NCBI RefSeq assembly: GCF_938017775.1
Contig: NZ_CALIIU010000070.1
Span: forward strand, 1 to 36,234
Direction of reading: 5' to 3'
DNA: 36,234 nt
DNA from: an uncultured Campylobacter sp.
Lineage (GTDB): Bacteria > Campylobacterota > Campylobacteria > Campylobacterales > Campylobacteraceae
Below are positions 1-6,724 of the stretch, in pieces. Each line of letters opens with the position of its first letter. Within the stretch, counting starts at the first letter, position 1. The notes under the pieces were generated by a model. It was not told the DNA's origin and ran no database searches. It worked only from the letters and a program-made list of their open reading frames with translations. The position numbers were made by a program, and so were the translations under genes.

Positions 1-7
1 TAAACTA

Positions 8-115
8 CTATTTTTCAAATTTAATAACTTTTTCATCTTTATCCGCCGTAATTTTTGCTTTTGCTAAATTATACACCTTATTTGCGAAGCAGAGATCATT
101 TATATTAATTTTCAT
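8..115 (-). CDS. Small ORF, 35 aa, doubtful
   Basis: A 35-codon frame begins MKININDLCF and ends at two consecutive TAG stops. Its ATG overlaps the last codons of the gene upstream on the minus strand, so it could be translationally coupled. It is charged and Lys-rich, with no signal peptide or membrane segment. I recognise no family. It may be a small gene, the broken head of a longer gene, or chance in A+T-rich DNA. Confidence 0.3.
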   Translation of the reverse strand: MKININDLCFANKVYNLAKAKITADKDEKVIKFEK

Positions 116-500
116 AGAAAAATTTGATTTTATAAAAATTTTCATCTCCCGATGCGACTGCCAACAATAGGCTTTTTATACGACGAAATCTATCGAAAAT
201 ATTCGGCTTTATATCTTCTTGATATTCATACGTTTTAAAACATTCGCTTTTTGCATCTATATCTACGTCGCGCCAACTTCCGTTTAGAAATATATCATTA
301 GAGATAGAAATAATGCCCTGCATGATCTCCGGATCCAGCTCTTTGTTTTTATAATGCTGCAAAATCTTTTTTAAATCGGCTTCCAATTTCCAATATTCAT
401 CATCGGACCATAGATTATTATCTAAAATCATACCTATGAACGAATTTGCATCATATCTATCATCAAATGCAGTATTTCTATAAAAATTTACAAGATTCAT
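105..500 (-). CDS. Immunity-like protein, first of a tandem paralogue pair
   Basis: A 131-residue soluble, acidic protein. I chose the internal ATG (MNLVNFYRN) rather than an in-frame start 78 bp upstream, because AAAGGA lies at a normal distance before it and the longer start would overlap the neighbouring gene. It is clearly paralogous to the next gene upstream: both have Y(R/Q)N, SF(I/V)G, W-S-D-x-x-Y-W-(K/E)-L and a later (F/Y)DRF(R/E)R motif. Size, tandem duplication and the SFxG/WSD..YW.L pattern recall immunity proteins of polymorphic toxin systems (Imm41-like, from memory). No toxin gene is visible; it could lie beyond the left edge. Base composition is more A+T-rich than the rest of the window. 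Confidence 0.6.
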   Translation of the reverse strand: MNLVNFYRNTAFDDRYDANSFIGMILDNNLWSDDEYWKLEADLKKILQHYKNKELDPEIMQGIISISNDIFLNGSWRDVDIDAKSECFKTYEYQEDIKPNIFDRFRRIKSLLLAVASGDENFYKIKFFYEN

Positions 501-504
501 TGCA

Positions 505-891
505 TTAATCCTTTGGAATATACCAAAAACCGCTATTGTCAAGCTTTTGTTTGAATACGATGCTGTTGCACAGAACATTTAATCTTTCAAATCTATCATA
601 TATGCTAGGCACCACGCCGTCGCTGTTTTCCGCGCACAGCATATTACTTACATAAATTTCCGATTTATCCTCCACGCCGATAACATCATTAAATATCGCT
701 AGTATTGCGGCGAAAATTTCTTTTGGAAGCGTTTTGTTATGATAAAAGCTCAAAATCTGCATTAAAGTTTTATCTAACTCCCAATAATCGCAATCCGACC
801 AAGTTTTTTGATATATAAATTTTCCAACAAACGAATAGATGCTAAATTTATCAGAATTCGTTGAATTCTGGTATAAAAGTTCTAACTCCAT
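505..891 (-). CDS. Immunity-like protein, second of a tandem paralogue pair
   Basis: A 128-residue soluble protein (MELELLYQN start, AAAGGA about 10 nt upstream). It aligns by eye along nearly its whole length with the downstream gene: YQNSTNSDKF.. against YRNTAFDDRY.., then SFVGKF, WSDCDYWELD, and IYDRFERL. The genes are 4 bp apart, so they are probably co-transcribed. Function is inferred only from the resemblance to small immunity proteins; several diverged immunity genes side by side are common at toxin loci. No catalytic motif is apparent. Confidence 0.6.
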   Translation of the reverse strand: MELELLYQNSTNSDKFSIYSFVGKFIYQKTWSDCDYWELDKTLMQILSFYHNKTLPKEIFAAILAIFNDVIGVEDKSEIYVSNMLCAENSDGVVPSIYDRFERLNVLCNSIVFKQKLDNSGFWYIPKD

Positions 892-963
892 TAATCACCG
901 TCCTTTTCATTTCTTTATTAAATTTAGCCATCTTTATGGCAAATTTGCGTTTATAAAAATTGA

Positions 964-1299
964 TTATTTTCTGCTTGGCGACTCTTTAGATAAAATTTTT
1001 GAATCAGGATACAATTTTTTCAAAAATTCTATCTCTTCTTGATCTAGCTCATCTAAAACCTCTTCTGTCGGTCTTTCGCTTAAAATTTTTCCATAAACTA
1101 AACTCAATCGCTTATATGCGCGCGGGTTACTATTCTTTTCAAATTGCCTTATTATAGCAATTCTGCACTCTTTTGTTATTTCGGTATCGCCCATAAAAAG
1201 ATCTTTTATATCGCAAGAGGCGCTTTGCTCTTTATATAGATAAAATATCCATGCAAATAATATTATAGCGGCGGCAATAAAGTAAATTTTATTTTTCAT
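964..1299 (-). CDS. Small membrane-anchored protein, tandem paralogue A
   Basis: 111 residues: a single N-terminal hydrophobic segment (about 5-22) preceded by Lys residues, then a charged domain. Cys29 follows the membrane segment. The C-terminal domain carries CDIKDLF, ECRIAIIRQ, RAYKRL and (D/E)-L-D-Q-E-E-I-E-F-L-K-K. It is a paralogue of the upstream, frameshifted gene. Topology predicts a short cytoplasmic tail with the domain exported. I do not recognise the family; position beside immunity-like genes suggests an accessory toxin/immunity block. Confidence 0.55.
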   Translation of the reverse strand: MKNKIYFIAAAIILFAWIFYLYKEQSASCDIKDLFMGDTEITKECRIAIIRQFEKNSNPRAYKRLSLVYGKILSERPTEEVLDELDQEEIEFLKKLYPDSKILSKESPSRK

Positions 1300-1307
1300 G
1301 AAATCTC

Positions 1308-1768
1308 TTATTCTTTCGGCTTTCTATCCGAGTAGTATAGATGTATGACTTCATCCATATTAATCTCTTTTTCCTTTCCGATCCGCTCGGTACACAATGT
1401 GAAATTTCCCTCCCTCAAAACGCACTTTTTTAATAAACCAACTATAAAGTCGTTATTTGTGCATAGATCTAAATTTCCAGAATGAAATTTTTTAATAAAA
1501 TTTAGCTCCTCTTTGTCTAATTCTTGCTGCGCCTTTTGATCTATACAATATCTATCTAAAAAATAAAATTCATAATAATAGAAAAGTCGCCTATATGCCC
1601 CGCTGTTGCCATTATTAGCTCGTTGTATCAATTTTAATCTGCATTTTTGCTCATACGATTGTAGTTTTGCCTCAACATATCGTTAATATCACAAGGTGAA
1701 AAACTTAGCACCGAAAGAACAATATAAATACAAAGAAATATACTAAGTATGATTAGAAAAAATTTCAT
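1308..1768 (-). pseudogene. Small membrane-anchored protein, paralogue B, frameshifted at a homopolymer
   Basis: Reading from the ATG at 1768 gives a hydrophobic anchor then SPCDINDMLRQ and stops at 1634 after 44 residues. The -1 frame continues with KCRLKLIQRANNGNSGAYRRL and runs to 1308, matching the order seen in the intact paralogue (CDIKDLF..ECRIAII..RAYKRL..ELDQEEIEFLKK). The break coincides with a five-base A run on the coding strand (1644-1648). One extra A would restore SKKCRL and a full protein of about 152 residues. Either it is a pseudogene, a phase-variable gene, or a homopolymer sequencing error. Confidence 0.7.
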
Positions 1769-1846
1769 TTTATATCCTTACTTATTTTTAGCTTTTTAGA
1801 TATAAACATCAATATATAGAATTTACGATTTAATTAGTAATAAAAG

Positions 1847-1922
1847 TGGTGTCCTGCGTTGGATTCGAACCAACGACCCCCTCATTAAAAGTGAGATGCT
1901 CTACCTACTGAGCTAGCAAGAC
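1847..1922 (-). tRNA. tRNA-Lys (TTT)
   Basis: Complete cloverleaf on the minus strand: acceptor GTCTTGC pairs with GCAGGAC, anticodon loop holds TTT, T-loop is GGTTCGAATCC, and CCA is encoded. It is the last of three tRNAs transcribed leftwards and borders the A+T-rich block on its left, a usual place for acquired DNA. Confidence 0.95.
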
Positions 1923-1934
1923 ATCGTAAGAAAG

Positions 1935-2011
1935 TGGCGCGACGAATGGGGCTCGAACCCACGACCTCCGCCGTGACAGGGCGGCATTCTAACCAGCTGA
2001 ACTACCGTCGC
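1935..2011 (-). tRNA. tRNA-Asp (GTC)
   Basis: Acceptor GCGACGG pairs with TCGTCGC (one G-T at the base), anticodon loop CTGTCAC gives GTC, T-loop GGGTTCGAGCCC, encoded CCA. It lies 12 bp from the tRNA-Lys gene, in the same orientation, so the two are very likely on one transcript. Confidence 0.95.
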
Positions 2012-2071
2012 ACCAAAAATCACACTCGCAACGCAAGTGCTAAAGAAGTATGAAATCCAAGGATTTCAAAA

Positions 2072-2147
2072 TGGTGGTCGCTGTAGGGATCGAACCTGCG
2101 ACATCCACCTTGTAAGGGTGGCGCTCTACCAGCTGAGCTAAGCGACC
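2072..2147 (-). tRNA. tRNA-Val (TAC)
   Basis: Acceptor GGTCGCT pairs with AGCGACC, anticodon loop CTTACAA gives TAC, T-loop AGGTTCGATCCC, encoded CCA. It is the first tRNA of the Val-Asp-Lys cluster. The 60-bp spacer to tRNA-Asp contains a small palindrome (GAAATCC-AA-GGATTTC). Confidence 0.95.
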
Positions 2148-2171
2148 GTTTGGGTTTAAAAAAGAAATGTA

Positions 2172-2177
2172 ATTATA
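2172..2177 (-). promoter_or_regulatory. -10 box of the tRNA cluster
   Basis: TATAAT on the minus strand, about 25 bp upstream of the tRNA-Val 5' end. This is the right spacing for a sigma-70 promoter driving the Val-Asp-Lys transcript. No good -35 is obvious, as is usual in Campylobacter. Confidence 0.6.
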
Positions 2178-2231
2178 TATCCAATACGATTAATTTTCAC
2201 TTAAACAATGATGAAAAGACTGAAATTGTGC

Positions 2232-2237
2232 TATACT
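2232..2237 (+). promoter_or_regulatory. Candidate -10 box for the transglycosylase gene
   Basis: TATACT lies 38 bp before the ATG at 2276, preceded by an A/T-rich stretch. It diverges from the tRNA promoter. Sequence and position fit a sigma-70 -10 element; not proven. Confidence 0.4.
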
Positions 2238-2275
2238 TGCGACATAAAATTTTATCAAAGGCTCGGTAAACTTAT

Positions 2276-2863
2276 ATGAAAAAGTTGGTTTTTGCCCTGT
2301 TTTTAGCGCTTCAAGCCCCCGCTTACTCGCCAAACGAGATCGTAAACGCTATCGCCGCAGTAGCGCAAAATGAAGGGGTAAAGCCTGAAATTTTATACAC
2401 CATCGTCAAAATCGAAAGCGACTTCGAGCCCTACACGATCTCCTTTTTGACGAACAAAGCAAACGCCGATTATTTTGCAGGCCTGCGCAATCAAAATGTC
2501 CGTATCAAAACGAGCAACTATAGCCTAAATTCCAGCAAATGGGTCGTTACGATCATACCGGCAAACGAAATTTACGCCGTGCAGATCGCCAAGTACCTGT
2601 ACGAGGACGGATTTAGCATCGACGTGGGGCTCGGGCAGCTAAACGCCATAAATTTCAGCCAAAATGAGATAGATTATATATTCAACCCGATGTACAACCT
2701 CACCAAATGCGCCAAAATTCTGCGCAAATGCTGGAACGCCAAAAATAAAAATATCAAAGACACGATCGAGTGCTACAACTACGGCATGCGCAAGCGCTAC
2801 TCAAACCCTTACTACAAACGCTTTTACGAGCATTACGAGAAATTTTTCGGCAAGCCCTATTAA
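2276..2863 (+). CDS. Exported lytic transglycosylase, SLT domain
   Basis: 195 residues with an N-terminal signal peptide (about 1-18). The rest matches an SLT-type (lysozyme-like) muramidase domain: ILYTIVKIESDF places the catalytic Glu near residue 47, followed by GLGQLNAIN near residue 120 and the YNYG motif near 170. Such enzymes cleave the MurNAc-GlcNAc bond of peptidoglycan in the periplasm, for turnover or to open the wall for a secretion or conjugation machine. A stretch between the catalytic Glu and the GLGQ motif is longer than in minimal SLT domains. It stands alone between the tRNA cluster and kdsA; no partner genes identify a machine. Confidence 0.8.
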   Translation: MKKLVFALFLALQAPAYSPNEIVNAIAAVAQNEGVKPEILYTIVKIESDFEPYTISFLTNKANADYFAGLRNQNVRIKTSNYSLNSSKWVVTIIPANEIYAVQIAKYLYEDGFSIDVGLGQLNAINFSQNEIDYIFNPMYNLTKCAKILRKCWNAKNKNIKDTIECYNYGMRKRYSNPYYKRFYEHYEKFFGKPY

Positions 2864-2914
2864 GAGTTAGTAAAATTTCGCTAAAATCGCGCAAATTTTA
2901 AAAAAGGATATTTC

Positions 2915-4075
2915 ATGATACTGATCGCAGGACCCTGCGTGATCGAAAGCCGCGAGCTGATAATGAAAGTCGCGGAAAGTTTGCGCAAATTCAACGAAAT
3001 GAGCGGGGTGGAATTTTACTTCAAAAGCAGCTTCGATAAAGCCAACCGCACCAGCATCTCAAGCTTCCGCGGCCCGGGGCTTGAGCGCGGCTGCGAAATT
3101 TTAGCCGAGGTAAAGGAAAAGTTCGGCTATAAAATTTTAACCGACATCCACGAGAGTTACCAGGCAGAGCCCGCCGCGCGCGTCGCCGACGTGCTGCAAA
3201 TACCCGCGTTTTTGTGCCGCCAAACCGATCTGCTCGTCGCCGCAGCCAGCACGCAAGCGGTAGTAAATATCAAAAAAGGTCAGTTTCTATCGCCGCAGGC
3301 GATGAAACACAGCGTCGAAAAGGTGCTGCAAACCCGCAGCGCGCGGGCTTATACCCCGCAAAGCGACGCGGCATTTAGCGATACAAAGGCCGCTCAAAAC
3401 AGCGCCTGCTCCGACGATGCCGAAATTCGCGGCGCACAAAGCGGCGCCCGAGGCGGTGCGGATAGCGCTTCTTCGGCGCTAGGCGCGCAAAATTCTTGCG
3501 GTGCACAATCGGGCACACAAAATTTTATTCATACTTGCGGCGCTAAAAGCGGTGCCGAAAGTACCGCTAAAGGTACGGCGACGCCTTGTGCCTCACAAAG
3601 CGATAACAAAAGCGAAGCGCAAAGCACCTTGCAACCAAACTTCTCTCATACTTGCAACGCGCAAGACGGCTCGATAAGTGCCGCGCAAAGCGCCTCGCAG
3701 CCAAGCAGCGAAGGTATGCACGATCTGGCGCGCCGCCACGGCGTTTGGCTCACCGAGCGCGGCAGTACCTTCGGCTACGGAAATTTGATCGTCGATATGC
3801 GCTCGCTGCCGATTATGCGCGAGTTTGCGCCGGTCATTTTCGACGCGACGCACAGCGTGCAGATGCCTAGTATCGGCGCTACGAGCGGCGGCGACTCGCG
3901 CTTCGTGCCGTACCTTGCACGAGCGGCGGCGGCCGTGGGCGTGGACGGCTTTTTTTACGAAACACACCCAGATCCCGCTCACGCGCTTTCGGACGGACCG
4001 AATATGCTAAATTTACAGCAGCTTGAGCACGTTGTCGCGCAGACGCTCGCGATTCAAAAAGCGCTCGGATTTTAG
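2915..4075 (+). CDS. kdsA: KDO-8-phosphate synthase with a large low-complexity insert
   Basis: 3-deoxy-8-phosphooctulonate synthase condenses phosphoenolpyruvate with arabinose 5-phosphate in the cytoplasm, making the KDO precursor of lipopolysaccharide. The family is recognised from IAGPCVIES, FKSSFDKANRTS, GPGLERG, TDIHE, IPAFLCRQTDLL, LTERGSTFGYGNLIVDMR, FDATHSVQMP and the C-terminal DGFFYETHPDP. Length is 386 against about 270 in the family. The excess is one Ala/Ser/Gln/Gly-rich block, residues about 141-273, between the helix ending VEKVLQT and the strand VWLTERG, so the barrel core is kept on both sides. AAAAAGGA precedes the ATG. All catalytic segments appear intact, so an active enzyme with a surface loop is expected. 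Confidence 0.93.
   Translation: MILIAGPCVIESRELIMKVAESLRKFNEMSGVEFYFKSSFDKANRTSISSFRGPGLERGCEILAEVKEKFGYKILTDIHESYQAEPAARVADVLQIPAFLCRQTDLLVAAASTQAVVNIKKGQFLSPQAMKHSVEKVLQTRSARAYTPQSDAAFSDTKAAQNSACSDDAEIRGAQSGARGGADSASSALGAQNSCGAQSGTQNFIHTCGAKSGAESTAKGTATPCASQSDNKSEAQSTLQPNFSHTCNAQDGSISAAQSASQPSSEGMHDLARRHGVWLTERGSTFGYGNLIVDMRSLPIMREFAPVIFDATHSVQMPSIGATSGGDSRFVPYLARAAAAVGVDGFFYETHPDPAHALSDGPNMLNLQQLEHVVAQTLAIQKALGF
3335..3733 (+). repeat. In-frame low-complexity insert in kdsA
   Basis: About 133 codons with no counterpart in the KdsA family. Residues are mainly Ala, Ser, Gln, Gly, Thr, Asn and Asp. Short units recur, for example NFIHTCGAKSG and NFSHTCNAQDG about 40 residues apart, and several A-Q-S-x or G-A-Q-S words. 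No stop codon occurs in frame, and flanking family motifs resume in the same frame. Confidence 0.75.
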
Positions 4076-4102
4076 AGCGGGCGGCTATAAAATTTCAAAT
4101 TA

Positions 4103-4153
4103 GGCTAGCGAGCTTAAAATTTTTCGCACGCTAGCCGCTTTTTGCACTTTGCG
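4103..4153 (+). terminator. Candidate intrinsic terminator of kdsA
   Basis: GGCTAGCG (4103-4110) pairs with CGCTAGCC (4139-4146), followed by GC and five T residues. It starts 28 bp after the kdsA stop. The 28-nt loop is long, which lowers confidence. Confidence 0.45.
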
Positions 4154-4540
4154 CTAACAAATTTTATATTCCACAAGGATGTGCTTCAAGCGCAGCGAGT
4201 TTGCATATCGCACGCTAAAATTTCAAACGTATCGCGCGGCTATAAAATTTAGCGTATTTGTAAAATTTTAAACTCCACGCGCGCTTCACCAAACTTCGAG
4301 GGCTTTGATAAAATTTACGCGGCATGCGCCTATCGCCCAGCGCGAGCAGGACAATTTCGCGCCGCTAAATTTACAATTCTAAAAGCCTAGCGCGCAGAAT
4401 TTAGCCATAAATTTTGTACAAAATTTCGCAGCCGACAAAGTAAAATTTAATCTAAATTTACGCACAAATTCCGATTGCCCAATCCGCATTACACGAGCTG
4501 CCGCCGCATAAAATTTAAGTCAAAATTAATGGGGCAGGGA
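4154..4540 (+). other. Gene-free spacer rich in AAATTT
   Basis: I see no credible gene on either strand. The DNA consists of G+C-rich words separated by AAATTT-centred words (TAAAATTT, AAATTTTA, AAATTTAC), spaced irregularly. Counted over the whole 4076-4576 gap there are 13 AAATTT hexamers. Confidence 0.6.
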
Positions 4541-4546
4541 TATAAT
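4541..4546 (+). promoter_or_regulatory. -10 box for the PH-domain gene
   Basis: A perfect TATAAT lies 31 bp before the ATG at 4577, preceded by GGGGCAGGGA. A ribosome binding site (AAAGGA) follows at 4565-4570. Confidence 0.55.
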
Positions 4547-4576
4547 TCAAGCCTAAAATTCTTTTAAAGGATATTT

Positions 4577-5014
4577 ATGGGTTACGTAGAGTCTAACCTT
4601 CTAAATGGCGAAACTGTAATTGCTAAAGCTAAAATTCACTGGGCGGTTTTTATCTCCGCTATCATCATATTGATTCCCGCGATAGTTGGAATCATAAATA
4701 AAGATGATAGACTTTCATTCATATGCTTTGGCGGTTTTATAGCGGCGCTAATTCACGGATTTGTTGTTTTAAAAACAAACGAGCTTGCTATCACAAATCA
4801 GCGTATAATCGGCAAAAAGGGTCTTATCAGTCGCGAAACGGCGGAGCTAAAATATGAAAAAATCGAAAGCATATCCGTAATGCAGAGTATCTTGGGACGA
4901 ATTTTAAAATTCGGCACCATAGTGGTGCGAGGTACCGGCGGCACGGCAGTTAGCTTCCAATTTGTCGCTAATCCAGTAGCGTTTAAAAACAAGGCGATGG
5001 AAAAGATCGGCTAG
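4577..5014 (+). CDS. PH-domain membrane protein (bacterial PH / DUF304 type)
   Basis: 145 residues: a short N-terminus with LLNGETVIAKAKIHW, two membrane segments (about 24-42 and 48-68), then a cytoplasmic PH-like domain with LAITNQRIIGKKGLISRE, KYEKIESISVMQSILG and GTIVVRGTGG. This is the usual layout of the small bacterial PH-domain (YdbS/YdbT-like) membrane proteins, whose role is poorly known. The gene is monocistronic, with its own TATAAT and AAAGGA. It carries no low-complexity insert. Confidence 0.8.
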   Translation: MGYVESNLLNGETVIAKAKIHWAVFISAIIILIPAIVGIINKDDRLSFICFGGFIAALIHGFVVLKTNELAITNQRIIGKKGLISRETAELKYEKIESISVMQSILGRILKFGTIVVRGTGGTAVSFQFVANPVAFKNKAMEKIG

Positions 5015-5155
5015 ACTTTTTTCATATATGAAATTTCAGCCAAATCATAAAATTTACGTCGCAAATTTTATCTATGCCGCGCCGGCTTTTAAAATTCCAA
5101 GCGATCTGTGCTTGCGCCGCCGCCAGCATTTTATCTAAAATTTTGTTTTTGTCGC

Positions 5156-5161
5156 TATAAT
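5156..5161 (+). promoter_or_regulatory. -10 box of tRNA-Glu(CTC)
   Basis: A perfect TATAAT ends 10 bp before the tRNA 5' end, indicating that this unusual tRNA gene has its own promoter. Confidence 0.6.
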
Positions 5162-5171
5162 GCGGCTTCTT

Positions 5172-5248
5172 GACCTTTTCGTCTAGTGGCTCAGGACGTT
5201 GCATTCTCAGTGCGAAAACGCGTGGTTCAAATCCCGCAAGGGTCGCCA
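5172..5248 (+). tRNA. tRNA-Glu (CTC) with an extra base in the T arm
   Basis: Acceptor GACCTTT pairs with AAGGGTC; D stem GTCT/GGAC; anticodon stem TTGCA/TGCGA around loop TTCTCAG, giving CTC, which reads GAG. CCA is encoded. The T arm GCGTGG..CCCGC forms five pairs only if one T is bulged (GCG-T-GG with CC-CGC). The D-arm sequence TCGTCTAGTGGC is typical of tRNA-Glu. It may be a functional minor isoacceptor or a decaying copy; the strong promoter favours expression. Confidence 0.8.
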
Positions 5249-5303
5249 TTATGGACTTATACAAGCCTCTTGATTTTAAACGATAAATTTATCTATGATT
5301 TTA

Positions 5304-6080
5304 TCATGGGCTTTCATATAGCCCGTCAGATTTTAAATAATAAATTTTATCCGCGATTTTATCGATGAAGCTTTTATCGTGCGAAACGATGATCTCGCTT
5401 ACGTCGAGCTCCGCCAAAATCCCCGCCACGCGCTCCTGCATCGCCTCATCAAGCGCCGTCGTAGGCTCGTCCAGTAGCAGTATCCTAGGCTCGCACACCA
5501 GCGCGCCAGCAAGCGCCACCAGCTTTTTCTCGCCGCCGCTTAGATGAAAGGGCACTCGCTCGCGCAGATGTTCGATTCCCAAGCGCCGTAGCGTCTCTAG
5601 CGCCTTGCGCTCGATCTGCTCTTCGCTTAAAATTTCAAGCTTTTTTAGATGGTCGTTTTCGCTGCCCTGCCTTAAAATTTGCGCCTTACGACCAAAAAAT
5701 TTAGAAAAAATTCCACGCCTTTTCTCCGCATTTCGTGCTTGTTTTAGCCGCTCATTTTGTGCACGCAGGCTAAATGCGACGTCCTCAAACACGCTCGCGC
5801 ACAAAAATTGATCGTCGCTGTTTTGGAATAAAAACCCGATCTCGTGGCGAAATTTTGCAAAATCCTCCACACACTCGAGCTTCTCGCCGAAAAGCTCGAT
5901 CTCACCCTCGCCCCATTGCCTTAGGCCGCCTAAAATTTGAAGCAGGCTCGTCTTACCCTGTCCGTTCGCGCCCAAGATCGCCACTTTTTCCTTATGCCCT
6001 ACGCTCAAATTTACGCCGCGAAAAATTTCTCGCTCGCCGTTTTTAGCGCTTAAATCCAGCGCCTTAAGCGAGCAGCTCAT
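5304..6080 (-). CDS. nikO: Nickel ECF-type transporter ATPase
   Basis: 258-residue ABC ATPase of the CbiO/NikO type. Walker A GANGQGKT (37-44), Q-loop FLFQNSDDQ (84-92, the QNxDDQ form typical of ECF ATPases), signature LSGGEK (180-185), Walker B LLLDEP (201-206) and switch His in SHDKS. It hydrolyses ATP on the cytoplasmic face to power metal uptake with NikM and NikQ. Its ATG shares ATGA with the nikQ stop. Between VAFSLRAQN and the helix before the signature there is an extra charged stretch of about 45 residues (109-153) that ordinary family members lack, another small instance of the expansions seen across this window. Confidence 0.85.
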   Translation of the reverse strand: MSCSLKALDLSAKNGEREIFRGVNLSVGHKEKVAILGANGQGKTSLLQILGGLRQWGEGEIELFGEKLECVEDFAKFRHEIGFLFQNSDDQFLCASVFEDVAFSLRAQNERLKQARNAEKRRGIFSKFFGRKAQILRQGSENDHLKKLEILSEEQIERKALETLRRLGIEHLRERVPFHLSGGEKKLVALAGALVCEPRILLLDEPTTALDEAMQERVAGILAELDVSEIIVSHDKSFIDKIADKIYYLKSDGLYESP

Positions 6081-6724
6081 AAGATAGCTCCGATTTTAAC
6101 AGATACGCACGCCAGCACGAACATCAAAAACGAGGCCTCCGAGACGCTTAAGCCCTCGCGATGTTCGTAAAATAACCTACCGCAAAACCCTCGCGCACTC
6201 ATTACCATGCTTAAATTCCTTGCCTGCTCAAGTGCCGAAATCGCTAAAATCCCGATCAAATTCGCATAAATTTTATAAGTGAAAATTCCGCTCGTCCCCA
6301 CAAATCCGCGCATCCGCAAAAGAGCTTGCAGCCTTGCTAGATCCGAGCGTAAAAAATTTACGAATCGCCCGCAGCAATACACCAAAGAGCTTAGCTTTTC
6401 GCCGAGCCCGAGCCCGTAAAATCCGCGCGCGAAAAAATATTCGTCTTTGCCATAAAATAGCAAAATTGCAAACGCCATTATCAAATTCGCGCGCAAAAAT
6501 ATCACACCCGCAAGCTCGTAGTTGCCGACCACGGCGGGGCTTAACGCGCTTAAAATCGCAAAGATATTTAATACCGCAAGCCTTGTGCAGACCGCACGCG
6601 CAATCGAAATTTTAAGCGCAAAAAGAAGTAGCGGCGGGGCAAAAAACGCTGCGTAAAGCTGCCCGCTAAGTCCGACGCCGAAGCTGAATATAAAAAACGC
6701 GAGCAGCGATATGACGGGGCTCAT
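6077..6724 (-). CDS. nikQ: Nickel ECF-type transporter transmembrane coupling subunit
   Basis: Start chosen at MSPVISLLAFFI, where ATGA overlaps the nikL stop; the in-frame ATG 60 bp upstream would overlap nikL deeply. The 215-residue protein has several hydrophobic segments and the coupling region RLQALLRMRGF followed by ARNLSMVMSARGF, the two Ala-Arg-Gly type cytoplasmic motifs of CbiQ/EcfT proteins that touch the ATPase. It links ATP hydrolysis by NikO to metal passage through NikM. Position between nikL and nikO supports the call. Confidence 0.8.
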   Translation of the reverse strand: MSPVISLLAFFIFSFGVGLSGQLYAAFFAPPLLLFALKISIARAVCTRLAVLNIFAILSALSPAVVGNYELAGVIFLRANLIMAFAILLFYGKDEYFFARGFYGLGLGEKLSSLVYCCGRFVNFLRSDLARLQALLRMRGFVGTSGIFTYKIYANLIGILAISALEQARNLSMVMSARGFCGRLFYEHREGLSVSEASFLMFVLACVSVKIGAIL

